Source: an uncultured Collinsella sp.
GTDB lineage: Bacteria > Actinomycetota > Coriobacteriia > Coriobacteriales > Coriobacteriaceae
Direction of reading: 5' to 3'
Length of the DNA: 57,246 nt
Assembly (NCBI GenBank): GCA_937937835.1
Contig: CALDBJ010000040.1
Coordinates: 1 to 57,246, forward strand
In this document: positions 1 to 9,279 of the stretch, piece by piece
Layout: every line of letters starts with the position of its first letter
Numbering within the stretch: position 1 is the first letter of the stretch
Notes under the pieces: generated by a model
Database searches by the model: none
What the model saw: the letters and a program-made list of their open reading frames with translations, nothing else
Told to the model about the DNA's origin: nothing
Made by a program: the position numbers and the translations under genes

Positions 1-378
1 CTGCGGGAACGGCCTGTCCGCCTAATGTGTTCGGCTGAGATCGGAAATCAACCCGTTTGGCTTCGTGATGGGATCTAGAAGGCCAAAAACGGGCTCTGAC
101 CAGCATGGCTGCATGCAGCAAATTGTTCAAAATAGGTATTTATAGACGACGTGTCAGCAATTTTAAAAATCTTTGAACGGTGTTGTGAGCCACTGGTATG
201 CATTTCGCGACTACAGCCCTGCAATTGTTGACCTGCGGTTTGATTTGGTTTGTCCCCGCAGCGCCGTATCTTGTCCACAGATCCGTCAAGCATTTGGTCA
301 GCATTTGGTTGGAAGACGCATGAAATGCCGTGCGAGTATGGACATATGTGGAGGTCATGAGGTTGTAGCTGCATATTC
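1..378. other. Upstream region without a recognisable gene
   Basis: No convincing coding sequence is seen on either strand; the reading frames here have no recognisable protein sequence and no good ribosome binding site. A single match to a DnaA box (TTGTCCACA, about 269-277) is present, but there is no cluster of such boxes. The stretch most likely holds the 5' flank of the rpsF operon and the end of whatever lies to the left. Confidence 0.5.
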
Positions 379-407
379 TTGCAGCCTGGGAGGTTGAAAG
401 ATATTAT
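379..407 (+). promoter_or_regulatory. Sigma-70 type promoter of the rpsF operon
   Basis: TTGCAG (379-384) and TATTAT (402-407) are separated by exactly 17 bp, one of the two clearest -35/-10 pairs in the window. Transcription would begin near 414, giving a leader of about 65 nt before rpsF. Placement upstream of a ribosomal-protein operon supports it. Confidence 0.7.
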
Positions 408-423
408 TACCAAGTCTTTTCCT

Positions 424-452
424 GCTTCAGGCGCACCTTCACGACCTGAAGC
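424..452 (+). promoter_or_regulatory. Leader hairpin upstream of rpsF, possible S6:S18 autoregulatory site
   Basis: GCTTCAGG (424-431) pairs perfectly with CCTGAAGC (445-452) around a 13-nt loop, within the short rpsF leader and 12 nt before the Shine-Dalgarno. Leaders of rpsF operons in many bacteria bind the S6:S18 complex for feedback control. The position fits that idea, but the diagnostic bulge of the known motif was not firmly identified, so the function is inferred. Confidence 0.35.
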
Positions 453-478
453 CACATTTGCCCAGAGGAGGTGACAAT

Positions 479-772
479 ATGAAGGCTTATGAACTGCTGT
501 TCTTTGTTGACCCGTCGCTCGACCCCGAGACTCGTCTCGCTGTTATGAAGCGTATCGATACCACGATCGCTGAGGGCGCTGGCAAGGTCGACTCCGTTGA
601 CGAGTGGGGCAAGCGCAAGCTCGCCTACGAGATCAACGACCTCACCGATGGTGACTACACCCTCATCAACTTCCACGCAGATCCTACCCAGATCGCCGAG
701 CTTGATCGCGTCCTGCGCATCACCGACGCTGTGGTCCGCCACATGATCGTCCGTCGCGACGACCAGGAGTAA
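479..772 (+). CDS. rpsF: 30S ribosomal protein S6
   Basis: Small-subunit ribosomal protein S6, which pairs with S18 on the central domain of 16S rRNA. The 97-residue product begins MKAYELLFFVDPSL and keeps the family pattern, including EWGKRKLAYEI and the C-terminal VVRHMIVRRD. A TTG 21 nt upstream is in frame, but ATG 479 is chosen because AGAGGAGG lies just before it and the protein then has normal length. It is first in the rpsF-ssb-rpsR-rplI cluster and sits behind a strong promoter. Confidence 0.96.
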   Translation: MKAYELLFFVDPSLDPETRLAVMKRIDTTIAEGAGKVDSVDEWGKRKLAYEINDLTDGDYTLINFHADPTQIAELDRVLRITDAVVRHMIVRRDDQE

Positions 773-820
773 GACTGTCGTTTTGGACTGGGCTTGTGCC
801 CCAAGAGGAAGTAGTGAGTT

Positions 821-1273
821 ATGAGCATCAATCGAGTGAACATCACCGGTAACCTCACGCGTGATCCCGAGCTGCGCGCCACCGCTGGCGGAACCCAGGT
901 TCTGTCCTTTGGCGTCGCCGTGAACGATCGTCGCCGCAACCCGCAGACTGGCGAGTGGGAGGACTATCCCAACTTTGTCGACTGCACTATGTTCGGCACG
1001 CGCGCCGAGGCCGTGAGCCGTTTCCTGGCAAAGGGAAACAAGGTTGCGATCGAGGGCAAGCTGCGCTACAGCTCTTGGGAGCGCGACGGCCAGCGCCGGA
1101 GCAAGCTTGAGGTCATCGTCGATGAGATCGAGTTTATGAGCTCCCGTGGTGGCCAGGGTGGCTACGATCAGGGCGGTTACGCCCCCGCAGCCCCCGCGCC
1201 CGCAGCACGTCCTGCCGCACCGGTGGCTACGCCGCCCGCGGTCGACGTCTACGATGAGGACATCCCGTTTTAA
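821..1273 (+). CDS. ssb: Single-stranded DNA-binding protein
   Basis: Binds and protects single-stranded DNA during replication, repair and recombination. The 150-residue protein has an N-terminal OB fold (residues 1 to about 107, starting MSINRVNITGNLTRDPELR), a Gly/Gln then Pro/Ala-rich flexible linker, and the acidic tip DEDIPF, the family's docking site for partner proteins. It lies between rpsF and rpsR, the arrangement found in most bacteria, and is presumably co-transcribed with them. AGGAAG before ATG 821 serves as ribosome binding site. Confidence 0.97.
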   Translation: MSINRVNITGNLTRDPELRATAGGTQVLSFGVAVNDRRRNPQTGEWEDYPNFVDCTMFGTRAEAVSRFLAKGNKVAIEGKLRYSSWERDGQRRSKLEVIVDEIEFMSSRGGQGGYDQGGYAPAAPAPAARPAAPVATPPAVDVYDEDIPF

Positions 1274-1345
1274 GGGCTGTTCACCTATTTTTGAGTGAGA
1301 GGCGGCTTTGGTTCGCCGAAGTTGCCAAACGAAAGGTATTTTGAC

Positions 1346-1612
1346 ATGGCTAATGATTTTTCTGCACGTCAGCCGCGTCGTAAGTACTGCCAGTTCTGCA
1401 AGGAGAACACTGAGTTCATCGACTATAAGGACACTCAGCTTCTCCGTAAGTACATGACCGACCGTGGCAAGATCAAGCCCCGTCGCGTCACTGGCGCTTG
1501 CACGCAGCATCAGCATGACATCGCCAACGCCATCAAGCGCGCCCGCGAGATGGCTCTCCTGCCGTACACCGTCCCCGTGGTTTCCTCTCGTGGCAACCGC
1601 GACCGCGGCTAA
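1346..1612 (+). CDS. rpsR: 30S ribosomal protein S18
   Basis: Ribosomal protein S18, partner of S6. The 88-residue product has the conserved core RRKYCQFCKENTEFIDYKD and RRVTGACTQHQHDIANAIKR. Two cysteines in CQFC recall the zinc-binding form of S18, although only that pair is obvious here. An upstream ATG (1295) would add 17 residues unlike the family; ATG 1346 with GAAAGG before it gives the expected length. It is 15 nt from rplI. Confidence 0.95.
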   Translation: MANDFSARQPRRKYCQFCKENTEFIDYKDTQLLRKYMTDRGKIKPRRVTGACTQHQHDIANAIKRAREMALLPYTVPVVSSRGNRDRG

Positions 1613-1627
1613 GAAGGGAGACGCATC

Positions 1628-2167
1628 ATGAAGGTTATTCTTCTCGATGAGATCAAGGGCAAGGGCGGCGAGGGTGACATCGTAGAGGTCGCTCAGGGTT
1701 ACGCTGAGAACTTCCTGTTCCCCAAGAAGCTCGCTGTTGCCGCCACCAAGGGCAACCTCAAGCAGCTTGACGAGCGTCGCAACAACATCGCCAAGCGCGA
1801 GGCCGTCCGTCTGGCTACCGCCAACGAGACCAAGGCTGCCTTCGAGGGCAAGACGGTCACCGTTGACGTCAAGGTCGGCGACGAGGGCATCCTCTTTGGC
1901 TCCGTTACCGCCGCTATGATCGCTGACGCCATCAAGGCTCAGCTCGGTATGGACATCGACCGCAAGCGCGTCGAGCTCGGTAAGCCCATCAAGGTTGCCG
2001 GTGCCCACACCGTTGCCATCTCGCTGTACCGCGAGATCAAGGCCGAGGTTGTCGTTCTCGTTGGCGTTACCGCCGAGGAGCTCGCTGCCGAGGCTGAGGT
2101 CGAGGAGGCCGCTGAGGTCGCCGAGGCCGAGACCGCCGAGGTCGAGACTGAGGCTGCTGCCGAGTAG
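1628..2167 (+). CDS. rplI: 50S ribosomal protein L9 with acidic C-terminal tail
   Basis: Ribosomal protein L9, which binds 23S rRNA and helps keep the reading frame. Residues 1 to about 148 match the family: an N-terminal RNA-binding lobe (MKVILLDEIKGKGGEGDIV, YAENFLFPKKLA), a helical connector and a C-terminal domain. The 179-residue protein is about 30 residues longer than usual because of a tail made almost only of Ala, Glu and Val. It is the last gene of the cluster and is followed by a clear terminator. Confidence 0.95.
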   Translation: MKVILLDEIKGKGGEGDIVEVAQGYAENFLFPKKLAVAATKGNLKQLDERRNNIAKREAVRLATANETKAAFEGKTVTVDVKVGDEGILFGSVTAAMIADAIKAQLGMDIDRKRVELGKPIKVAGAHTVAISLYREIKAEVVVLVGVTAEELAAEAEVEEAAEVAEAETAEVETEAAAE

Positions 2168-2201
2168 CATTTGCTGCAACGCAACAATCTTGTTCTAAGA
2201 A

Positions 2202-2238
2202 GGGCGCTCTGGGAAACCAGGGCGCTCTTTTGTTTTTT
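2202..2238 (+). terminator. Rho-independent terminator after rplI
   Basis: An 11-bp stem (2202-2212 with 2217-2227, two G-U pairs) with a GAAA loop is followed by TTTTGTTTTTT. It ends the rpsF-ssb-rpsR-rplI transcript. Confidence 0.9.
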
Positions 2239-2349
2239 GCGCTGAGCGAGTGTCATGGTGAACGTTGCGTCGAAGTCCTATATGCAGGACCGTTCATCCG
2301 TTTGGTTCGGTGATGATTGGCGGCGCGCGGCGCGTTTTGGGACCATGGC

Positions 2350-2358
2350 TGATACTAT
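2350..2358 (+). promoter_or_regulatory. Possible extended -10 promoter of dnaB
   Basis: TGATACTAT is an extended -10 element (TGn plus TACTAT) 34 bp before the chosen dnaB start. No good -35 lies 16-18 bp upstream. A separate promoter is expected because a terminator precedes dnaB. Confidence 0.35.
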
Positions 2359-2391
2359 GGATGCTCGCAAGCGATATGAATGAGGATGCTC

Positions 2392-3783
2392 ATGGCATAT
2401 GACGATAGGGAGACCGGGCTGACGGTTGAGGACCGCGGCTCAAAGTTGGGTCTTCCCCAAAACCAAGATGCAGAGGCCAATGTACTGGCCGCTATGCTGC
2501 TATCGCCCGAGGTGGTCGAGGAGGCCCAGGTCGAGCTGCAGCCCGATGACTTCTACCGGCCCATTCATAAGACCATCTATACCGCGATGGTCGATATGTA
2601 CAACAGCCGCATTCCCATCGACTCCATCTCGCTGATCGATTACCTGCGAAGCATCAACAAGCTCGATGCCGTGGGCGGCGAGGCGTACATTTTGGAGCTG
2701 ATGGGTCAGACCCTGTCGCTCGTCAACTGGCAGCACCATGCCGCCATCGTTCGTCGCGACTCGATGCTGCGCGAGCTGATTGGCGCCACCAACGAGATCA
2801 ACGCGCTGGCATATAACGCCCCCACCGACACCAAGGAGGTCGTGGAGCTGGCCGAGAGCAAGCTGCTTAAGGTCACGGCGCGTGAGGTTAAGTCGAGCTA
2901 CAAGACGCTGACCGAGTTTATGGTCGAGGCCTATAACGAGGCCGAGGAAGTGTGCAAGGCCGGCGGTCAGGCTGCAGGCGTGCCCACGGGCTTCCCGTCG
3001 CTCGACCGTATGCTCATGGGCTTCCGCGAGGGCCAGCTCATCATTATCGGCGCCCGCCCCGCCGTGGGTAAGACGTCGTTCGCCCTGAACTTGGCGCTCA
3101 ATGCCGCCGCTGCGGGCTATACCGTCGGCTTCTTCTCGCTGGAGATGTCGGGCAAGGAAATTGCCCAGCGTCTGATTTGCGCCTATGCCATGATCTCGAT
3201 CAGCGACTTCCGTACGGGCCGCATTAGTCCCGAGCAGTGGGCCAACATCAATGAGGCCACGCAGACCTTATCCAAGCTGGATATTCTGATTGACGATACG
3301 CCCGGCACCACGGTGACCGAGATTCGCGCCAAGAGCCGCCGCATGCTCCATAACAAGGAGAAGGCCATCATCATCCTGGACTACTTGCAGCTGGTGAGCC
3401 CCCCGCCGGGACGTCGTTCCGAGAGCCGCACCGTCGAGGTCTCCGAGATGTCGCGTGGCCTGAAGATTATGGCCAAGGAGCTCAAGATTCCGCTGATCGC
3501 GCTGTCGCAGCTGTCGCGTCAGGTTGAATCCCGTACCGGCAAGCGCCCGCAGCTTTCCGACCTTCGTGAATCGGGCTCCATCGAGCAGGACGCCGATATC
3601 GTTATGTTCTTGGACCGCTCCGCCGACGAGGCCGAAGCCTCGCGCGACGATCGACCCGACGAGGGCGTTACGCGTATCGTCGTGGCCAAGAACCGTTCGG
3701 GCCCGATCGGCGACGTCGATCTGATGTTCCTGCCGGCATCCACCAAGTTTTATGAGCTTGATGGGGCACATGCCGAGGAGTAG
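2392..3783 (+). CDS. dnaB: Replicative DNA helicase DnaB
   Basis: Hexameric ATP-driven helicase that unwinds the replication fork and recruits primase. The 463-residue protein has the N-terminal DnaB domain (QNQDAEANVLAAMLLSPEVV onward), a linker, then the RecA-like motor with Walker A GARPAVGKTS (residues 220-229) and Walker B IIILDYLQL (about 326-334), and the late motif LRESGSIEQDADIV. Start ATG 2392 is preferred because GAGGA lies 5 nt before it; ATG 2380 in the same frame is possible and adds four residues. No intein is present. Confidence 0.95.
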   Translation: MAYDDRETGLTVEDRGSKLGLPQNQDAEANVLAAMLLSPEVVEEAQVELQPDDFYRPIHKTIYTAMVDMYNSRIPIDSISLIDYLRSINKLDAVGGEAYILELMGQTLSLVNWQHHAAIVRRDSMLRELIGATNEINALAYNAPTDTKEVVELAESKLLKVTAREVKSSYKTLTEFMVEAYNEAEEVCKAGGQAAGVPTGFPSLDRMLMGFREGQLIIIGARPAVGKTSFALNLALNAAAAGYTVGFFSLEMSGKEIAQRLICAYAMISISDFRTGRISPEQWANINEATQTLSKLDILIDDTPGTTVTEIRAKSRRMLHNKEKAIIILDYLQLVSPPPGRRSESRTVEVSEMSRGLKIMAKELKIPLIALSQLSRQVESRTGKRPQLSDLRESGSIEQDADIVMFLDRSADEAEASRDDRPDEGVTRIVVAKNRSGPIGDVDLMFLPASTKFYELDGAHAEE

Positions 3784-3876
3784 GACAGGCGCCCGTTGCA
3801 CGGGTATACTGGGAATGTTTTGTGCTTCTGCGTGCCGGCGTGGCGCGTAGACAGTCCATGAATGTAAGGAGTAAAC

Positions 3877-5163
<1,287 letters not shown>

Positions 5164-5185
5164 TCGGGACTATTTGGTTATTGCG

Positions 5186-5227
5186 ATATACCCCTTTGCA
5201 GCCCGGACGGGCGGCCGAGGGGTATAT
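5186..5227. repeat. Inverted repeat between purA and purD
   Basis: ATATACCCCT (5186-5195) is perfectly mirrored by AGGGGTATAT (5218-5227), with a GC-rich inner segment that can form a second short stem. There is no run of Ts after it on the plus strand, so a simple terminator is not obvious; an operator or attenuator is possible. Confidence 0.6.
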
Positions 5228-5281
5228 TTGCTTGCAAAGGGCTCGCGCGGAGCGGGCCGTTCATCCATAGAGGAGGCACCC

Positions 5282-6586
5282 TTGAAGGCGGACACTCAAA
5301 CCATCGACATCCTGTTGTTGGGCAGCGGCGGCCGTGAGCATGCTTTGGCAGCCAAGCTCGCAGCATCACCGCGCGCCGGCAAGCTCTACATTGCGCCGGG
5401 CAACGGCGGCACCGCGAGCTGCGGCGAGAACGTTGTTCTCGACGACTGCGATCCTGCGGCCGTGGCGGCGTTTGCGCAGAGCCACGGATGCGGACTTGTG
5501 GTAATTGGCCCCGAGGCTCCGCTCGTGGCGGGCGTGGCCGACGCCGTGCGCGCGGCGGGTATTCCCTGCTTTGGCCCGGGTGCCGAGGGCGCCCAGATGG
5601 AGGGCTCCAAGCTGTTCTCCAAGCAGCTCATGGAGCGCGCCGGTATCCCTACGGCGGCCTACGGCTCGTTTACCGACGAGGCTTCGGCTCTTGCCTGCGT
5701 GCGCGAGCAGGGCGCCCCGCTGGTCGTCAAGGCCGACGGCCTTGCCGCGGGCAAGGGCGTTATCGTGGCAACCGAGCTTGCGCAGGCCGAGGAGGCCGTG
5801 CGCGAGTGTTTTGGCGGCACCTTTGGCGATGCCGGCAACACCGTGGTTATCGAGGAGATGCTCGTTGGCCCCGAGTGCTCGCTGCTGGCCTTTACCGACG
5901 GCAAGACCGTTCGCCCCATGGCCACCTCGCAGGACCACAAGCGCGCGCTCGAGGGCGACAAGGGCCCCAACACCGGTGGCATGGGCGTCTACAGCCCGGT
6001 GCCCATCGTGACTGACGAGGAGCACGCCACGATGGTGAAGGTCATGGAGCAGACCGTGGCCGAGCTCGCTGTCGAGGGTATCGACTACCGCGGCTGCCTG
6101 TACGGCGGCTTTATGCTCACGCCTGCCGGCCCCAAGGTGCTGGAGTTCAATGCCCGCTTTGGCGACCCCGAGACGCAGGTCGTGCTGCCGCGCCTTAAGA
6201 ACGACCTGGTCGAGGTCATGCTGGCTTGTGCCAACTGCGAGCTCGATCAGATTGAGCTCGACTGGCGTGACGAGTGGGCCGTGGCCGTTGTCCTGACGAG
6301 CGCGGGCTATCCCGGCAGCTACGAGAAGGGCAAGGTCATCACCGGTATCGCCGATGCCGAGGCCATGGAGAACGTGATCGTGTACCACGCGGGCACCGCC
6401 GTGGTGGACGGCCAGCTCGTGACCAATGGTGGCCGCGTGCTTGCCGTGACCGCTCTGGGCGACACGTTCGAGAACGCTCGCAACCTTGCCTACGAGGCCT
6501 GCGAGAAGATTGATTTTGAGGGCAAGACCCTGCGTCACGACATCGGCCTGCGCGCGCTGCGCGGCCGCGACGCCTGGGATGCCTAA
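5282..6586 (+). CDS. purD: Phosphoribosylamine-glycine ligase (GAR synthetase)
   Basis: ATP-dependent joining of phosphoribosylamine and glycine, step 2 of purine synthesis. The 434-residue protein opens IDILLLGSGGREHALA, the nucleotide-binding start of PurD, followed by the ATP-grasp core (APLVVKADGLAAGKGVIV, SQDHKRALEGDKGPNTGGMG, LEFNARFGDPETQVVLPRL). The frame is open further upstream, but TTG 5282 is chosen: AGAGGAGG ends 5 nt before it and the family begins here. It is followed 21 nt later by a Nudix gene. Confidence 0.95.
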   Translation: MKADTQTIDILLLGSGGREHALAAKLAASPRAGKLYIAPGNGGTASCGENVVLDDCDPAAVAAFAQSHGCGLVVIGPEAPLVAGVADAVRAAGIPCFGPGAEGAQMEGSKLFSKQLMERAGIPTAAYGSFTDEASALACVREQGAPLVVKADGLAAGKGVIVATELAQAEEAVRECFGGTFGDAGNTVVIEEMLVGPECSLLAFTDGKTVRPMATSQDHKRALEGDKGPNTGGMGVYSPVPIVTDEEHATMVKVMEQTVAELAVEGIDYRGCLYGGFMLTPAGPKVLEFNARFGDPETQVVLPRLKNDLVEVMLACANCELDQIELDWRDEWAVAVVLTSAGYPGSYEKGKVITGIADAEAMENVIVYHAGTAVVDGQLVTNGGRVLAVTALGDTFENARNLAYEACEKIDFEGKTLRHDIGLRALRGRDAWDA

Positions 6587-6607
6587 AATCCGAGAGGAAT
6601 GAGACGG

Positions 6608-7303
6608 ATGGACGAGAAGAACGAAGAGCTCGTGGATGCGCAGATCGTTGAAGAGGACAGCCGCATGTATGGGCACGCCGAGGGCGAGCCTGGTGGCGAG
6701 GTCGCTGACGAGCCGGCGCTAGTGCTGGGCGACGACGACCCGCACGATGTCGAGCTGCACGAGAAGATTCTTTCGGAGGAGTGCGCCTGGAAGGGCAAGA
6801 TCCTCGACGTCCACCGTCTTGAGGTTGAGCTGCCCAACGGTCGCCGCAGCGCCCGTGATATCGTTCGCCATCCGGGTGCGGCGGCCGTTGTGGCACTGAC
6901 CGAGAGCGGCAAGATCGTACTGGTGCGTCAGTACCGCACCGCCATCGACCGCGTGACGGTCGAGATTCCCGCCGGCAAGCTCGATCCAGGCGAGGACCCG
7001 CTCGATTGCGCCAAGCGCGAACTGCATGAGGAGACGGGCTTTAGGGCCGGTCGTATTCGCTTTTTGACGTCGATTGTCACGTCCTGCGGTTTTTGCGATG
7101 AGATCATCCACATCTACTTGGCTACCAAGCTCGAGTTTGATGCGCCCAACCCCGATGATGACGAGTTTGTCAACGTGGACCTGGTGCCGCTGCACGAGCT
7201 GATCGATGCCGTGCTCGACGGCAAGATCGAAGACGCCAAGACCGTCGTGGGCGCCTTGGCCTGCGACAGCATCGCGCACCGACTAGGCGGAGCGGAGCTT
7301 TAA
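6608..7303 (+). CDS. Nudix hydrolase, ADP-ribose pyrophosphatase type
   Basis: Predicted to cleave ADP-ribose or a related nucleotide sugar. The 231-residue protein has a complete Nudix box (GKLDPGEDPLD...REL.EETGF), with the catalytic glutamates in REL-H-EE; the preceding VRQYRTAIDRVTVEIPAGKL is typical of ADP-ribose pyrophosphatases. The first 50 or so residues are acidic and not part of the fold. ATG 6608 is used because AGAGGAA lies 8 nt before it; ATG 6599 overlaps that site. It probably shares the purD transcript. Confidence 0.88.
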   Translation: MDEKNEELVDAQIVEEDSRMYGHAEGEPGGEVADEPALVLGDDDPHDVELHEKILSEECAWKGKILDVHRLEVELPNGRRSARDIVRHPGAAAVVALTESGKIVLVRQYRTAIDRVTVEIPAGKLDPGEDPLDCAKRELHEETGFRAGRIRFLTSIVTSCGFCDEIIHIYLATKLEFDAPNPDDDEFVNVDLVPLHELIDAVLDGKIEDAKTVVGALACDSIAHRLGGAEL

Positions 7304-7342
7304 CGAGCGGGGATGATCCCGCAGGTTTGTGTAAGTCAGCGA

Positions 7343-7440
7343 AAGTGCTCCATTTGAGACAAGGTGGCCTAAAAGAGGAGGGAAGCGTATGGATATACGC
7401 GACCGACGATTGAAGGCCAGATTGTCCAAATGGAGCACTT
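7343..7440. repeat. Long imperfect inverted repeat overlapping a possible start codon
   Basis: A 14-bp perfect inverted repeat (7343-7356 with 7427-7440; AAGTGCTCCATTTG) continues inward through a partly matched segment (7358-7370 with 7414-7426), giving arms of about 27 bp with one bulge and two mismatches. At its tip, GCGTAT and ATACGC flank a small loop (7386-7401). The tip contains AGGAGGG and ATG 7389, in frame with the downstream ABC exporter. It could be a MITE-like repeat or a structure that hides a translation start. Confidence 0.7.
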
Positions 7441-7487
7441 GCAGCGTCGAGACGAAACGCGGTTTGGTAAAACCGCGTAAGGTGATT

Positions 7488-9260
7488 ATGCTGAAGAGGT
7501 TTTTGTCTTATTACAAGCCCCAGATGGGGCTTTTTGTTGCTGATACTGTTTGTGCTCTGGTGCTTGCCGCCATTGACCTGGCGTTCCCCATTATTCTGCG
7601 CAATTTGACCGGTGGGCTATTTACTCAGAGTCAGGCTGCCATTATGCAGGCGCTCGGCATGATCGCGGTGGGCTTGGTGCTGATGTATGCCGTCCGCTGC
7701 GCCTGCCGCTACTTTGTGAGCTATTGGGGCCACGTGATGGGTGCGCGCATGGAGTCCAAGATGCGCGAGGACCTGTTTGACCAGTACGAGCGCTTTAGCT
7801 TTGCGTACTTCGACCGCAACAGTTCGGGCGACATGATGAGCCGCGTGGTCAACGATCTGTTCGATATCTGCGAGGCGGCGCACCACGTGCCCGAGTGGAT
7901 CATCATCTGCGGCATCGAGATTATTGGCTCGTTTGCGATCCTCTTTACCATCGCCCCGGTGTTGGCGCTCGCCATGGCCGTGGTGACGGCGGCGTTTGCG
8001 GTCATCATGTTTTGGCAGAACATGCGTATGCGCGAGGTTTTTAGCGACAACCGCAAAAAGATCAGCGGCATCAATGCGCAGCTGCAGGATTCGCTTGCGG
8101 GCATGCGCGTAGTCAAGAGCTTTGCCAACGAGGAGACCGAGCGCGCCAAGTTCCGTGCCTCTAACGATCGCTACCTTTCGTCCAAGGAGAACATGTATCA
8201 CGCCATGGGCGTCTATACCGCGACGTATGGCCTGCTCTCGGGTGTGCTCTATGTGATCGTGGTGCTGCTGGGCGGCTGGCTGGTCGCCCAGGGACAGCTG
8301 CAGGCGGTCGATATGGCGACCTTTGCACTCTATATTTCGCTGTTCTGCACGCCGCTCGAGACGCTCGTCAATTCGGCCGAAACGTATCAGAAGGCTATCG
8401 CCGGCTTTAAACGTATGGACGAGGTGCTCTCGACCGCGCCGGATATCCAGGACAAGCCGGGCGCTACGGATCTGCAGGTGACTGCCGGCGCCGTGGAGTA
8501 TCACGACGTGTGCTTTAACTACGAGGATGTCGAGCTGGGCGAGGGCTATGCCGACGAGCGTCCCGTTATCGACCATATGAATCTGTCCATCAAGCCCGGG
8601 CAGACCATCGCGCTGGTTGGCCCTTCGGGCGGCGGCAAGTCCACGACCTGTTCGCTGCTGCCGCGCTTTTATGACGTGGCTACCGGATCCATTAGCATCG
8701 ACGGCCAGGACGTGCGTGATGTGACGCAGCAGAGCCTGCGTCGCGCCATCGGCCTGGTGCAGCAGGATGTCTATCTGTTTGACGGTACGATTGGCGAGAA
8801 CATCGCCTACGGCAAGCCGGGTGCCACGGCAGAAGAGATCGCCGAGGCCGCCCGTCGCGCCAACATCGATGCCTTTATCGAGTCGCTTCCACAGGGCTAT
8901 GACACGGTCGTGGGCGAGCGCGGCAGCCGTCTTTCGGGCGGACAGAAGCAGCGCGTTGCCATCGCGCGCGTGTTTCTCAAGAACCCCAAGATCCTGATTT
9001 TGGACGAGGCGACGAGTGCTTTGGATAACGAGAGCGAGGAGGCGGTGCAGGAGTCGCTCGAAGAGCTGGCACGCGGCCGCACCACGATTATCATCGCCCA
9101 CCGTCTTTCGACCATTAAGCATGCCGATGAGATTGCGACCGTTGAGCATGGTCGCGTTGTGGAACGTGGCACGCATGAACAGCTTCTCGCCCGTGGCGGC
9201 ACCTATGCCCGTTACTATCGAATGCAGTTCGAAGGTGCGCGTGCGCACGAGCTCGACTGA
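7488..9260 (+). CDS. ABC exporter, fused membrane and ATPase domains
   Basis: A half-transporter of the multidrug/lipid exporter type, expected to work as a dimer in the membrane; the substrate is unknown. Residues 1 to about 310 hold six membrane helices, and the ATPase follows with Walker A GPSGGGKST (378-386), LSGGQKQ (about 482) and ILDEATSALD. ATG 7488 (MLKRFLSYYKPQ) matches the family start with AAGG upstream. An in-frame ATG at 7389 has a stronger AGGAGGG, but its extra 33 basic residues look non-family and lie inside an inverted repeat. Confidence 0.88.
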   Translation: MLKRFLSYYKPQMGLFVADTVCALVLAAIDLAFPIILRNLTGGLFTQSQAAIMQALGMIAVGLVLMYAVRCACRYFVSYWGHVMGARMESKMREDLFDQYERFSFAYFDRNSSGDMMSRVVNDLFDICEAAHHVPEWIIICGIEIIGSFAILFTIAPVLALAMAVVTAAFAVIMFWQNMRMREVFSDNRKKISGINAQLQDSLAGMRVVKSFANEETERAKFRASNDRYLSSKENMYHAMGVYTATYGLLSGVLYVIVVLLGGWLVAQGQLQAVDMATFALYISLFCTPLETLVNSAETYQKAIAGFKRMDEVLSTAPDIQDKPGATDLQVTAGAVEYHDVCFNYEDVELGEGYADERPVIDHMNLSIKPGQTIALVGPSGGGKSTTCSLLPRFYDVATGSISIDGQDVRDVTQQSLRRAIGLVQQDVYLFDGTIGENIAYGKPGATAEEIAEAARRANIDAFIESLPQGYDTVVGERGSRLSGGQKQRVAIARVFLKNPKILILDEATSALDNESEEAVQESLEELARGRTTIIIAHRLSTIKHADEIATVEHGRVVERGTHEQLLARGGTYARYYRMQFEGARAHELD

Positions 9261-9279
9261 TTGATATGACAGGAAGTTT

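Noticed and set aside
269..277. DnaA box TTGTCCACA near the left edge, hinting at an origin
   Set aside because: It is a single box with no cluster, AT-rich unwinding region or dnaA/dnaN gene nearby.
407..2179. Long minus-strand frame opposite rpsF-rplI
   Set aside because: It is a shadow of the high-GC codon bias of the real genes on the plus strand; its Leu/Gly/Asp-rich sequence has no family resemblance.
5164..5281. Purine or ZTP riboswitch before purD
   Set aside because: The conserved cores of those riboswitches could not be found; only a mirror repeat is present.
7389..7487. N-terminal extension of the ABC exporter from ATG 7389
   Set aside because: Strong ribosome site, but the added residues are basic, unlike the family, and encoded by one arm of an inverted repeat. 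Kept as an alternative only.
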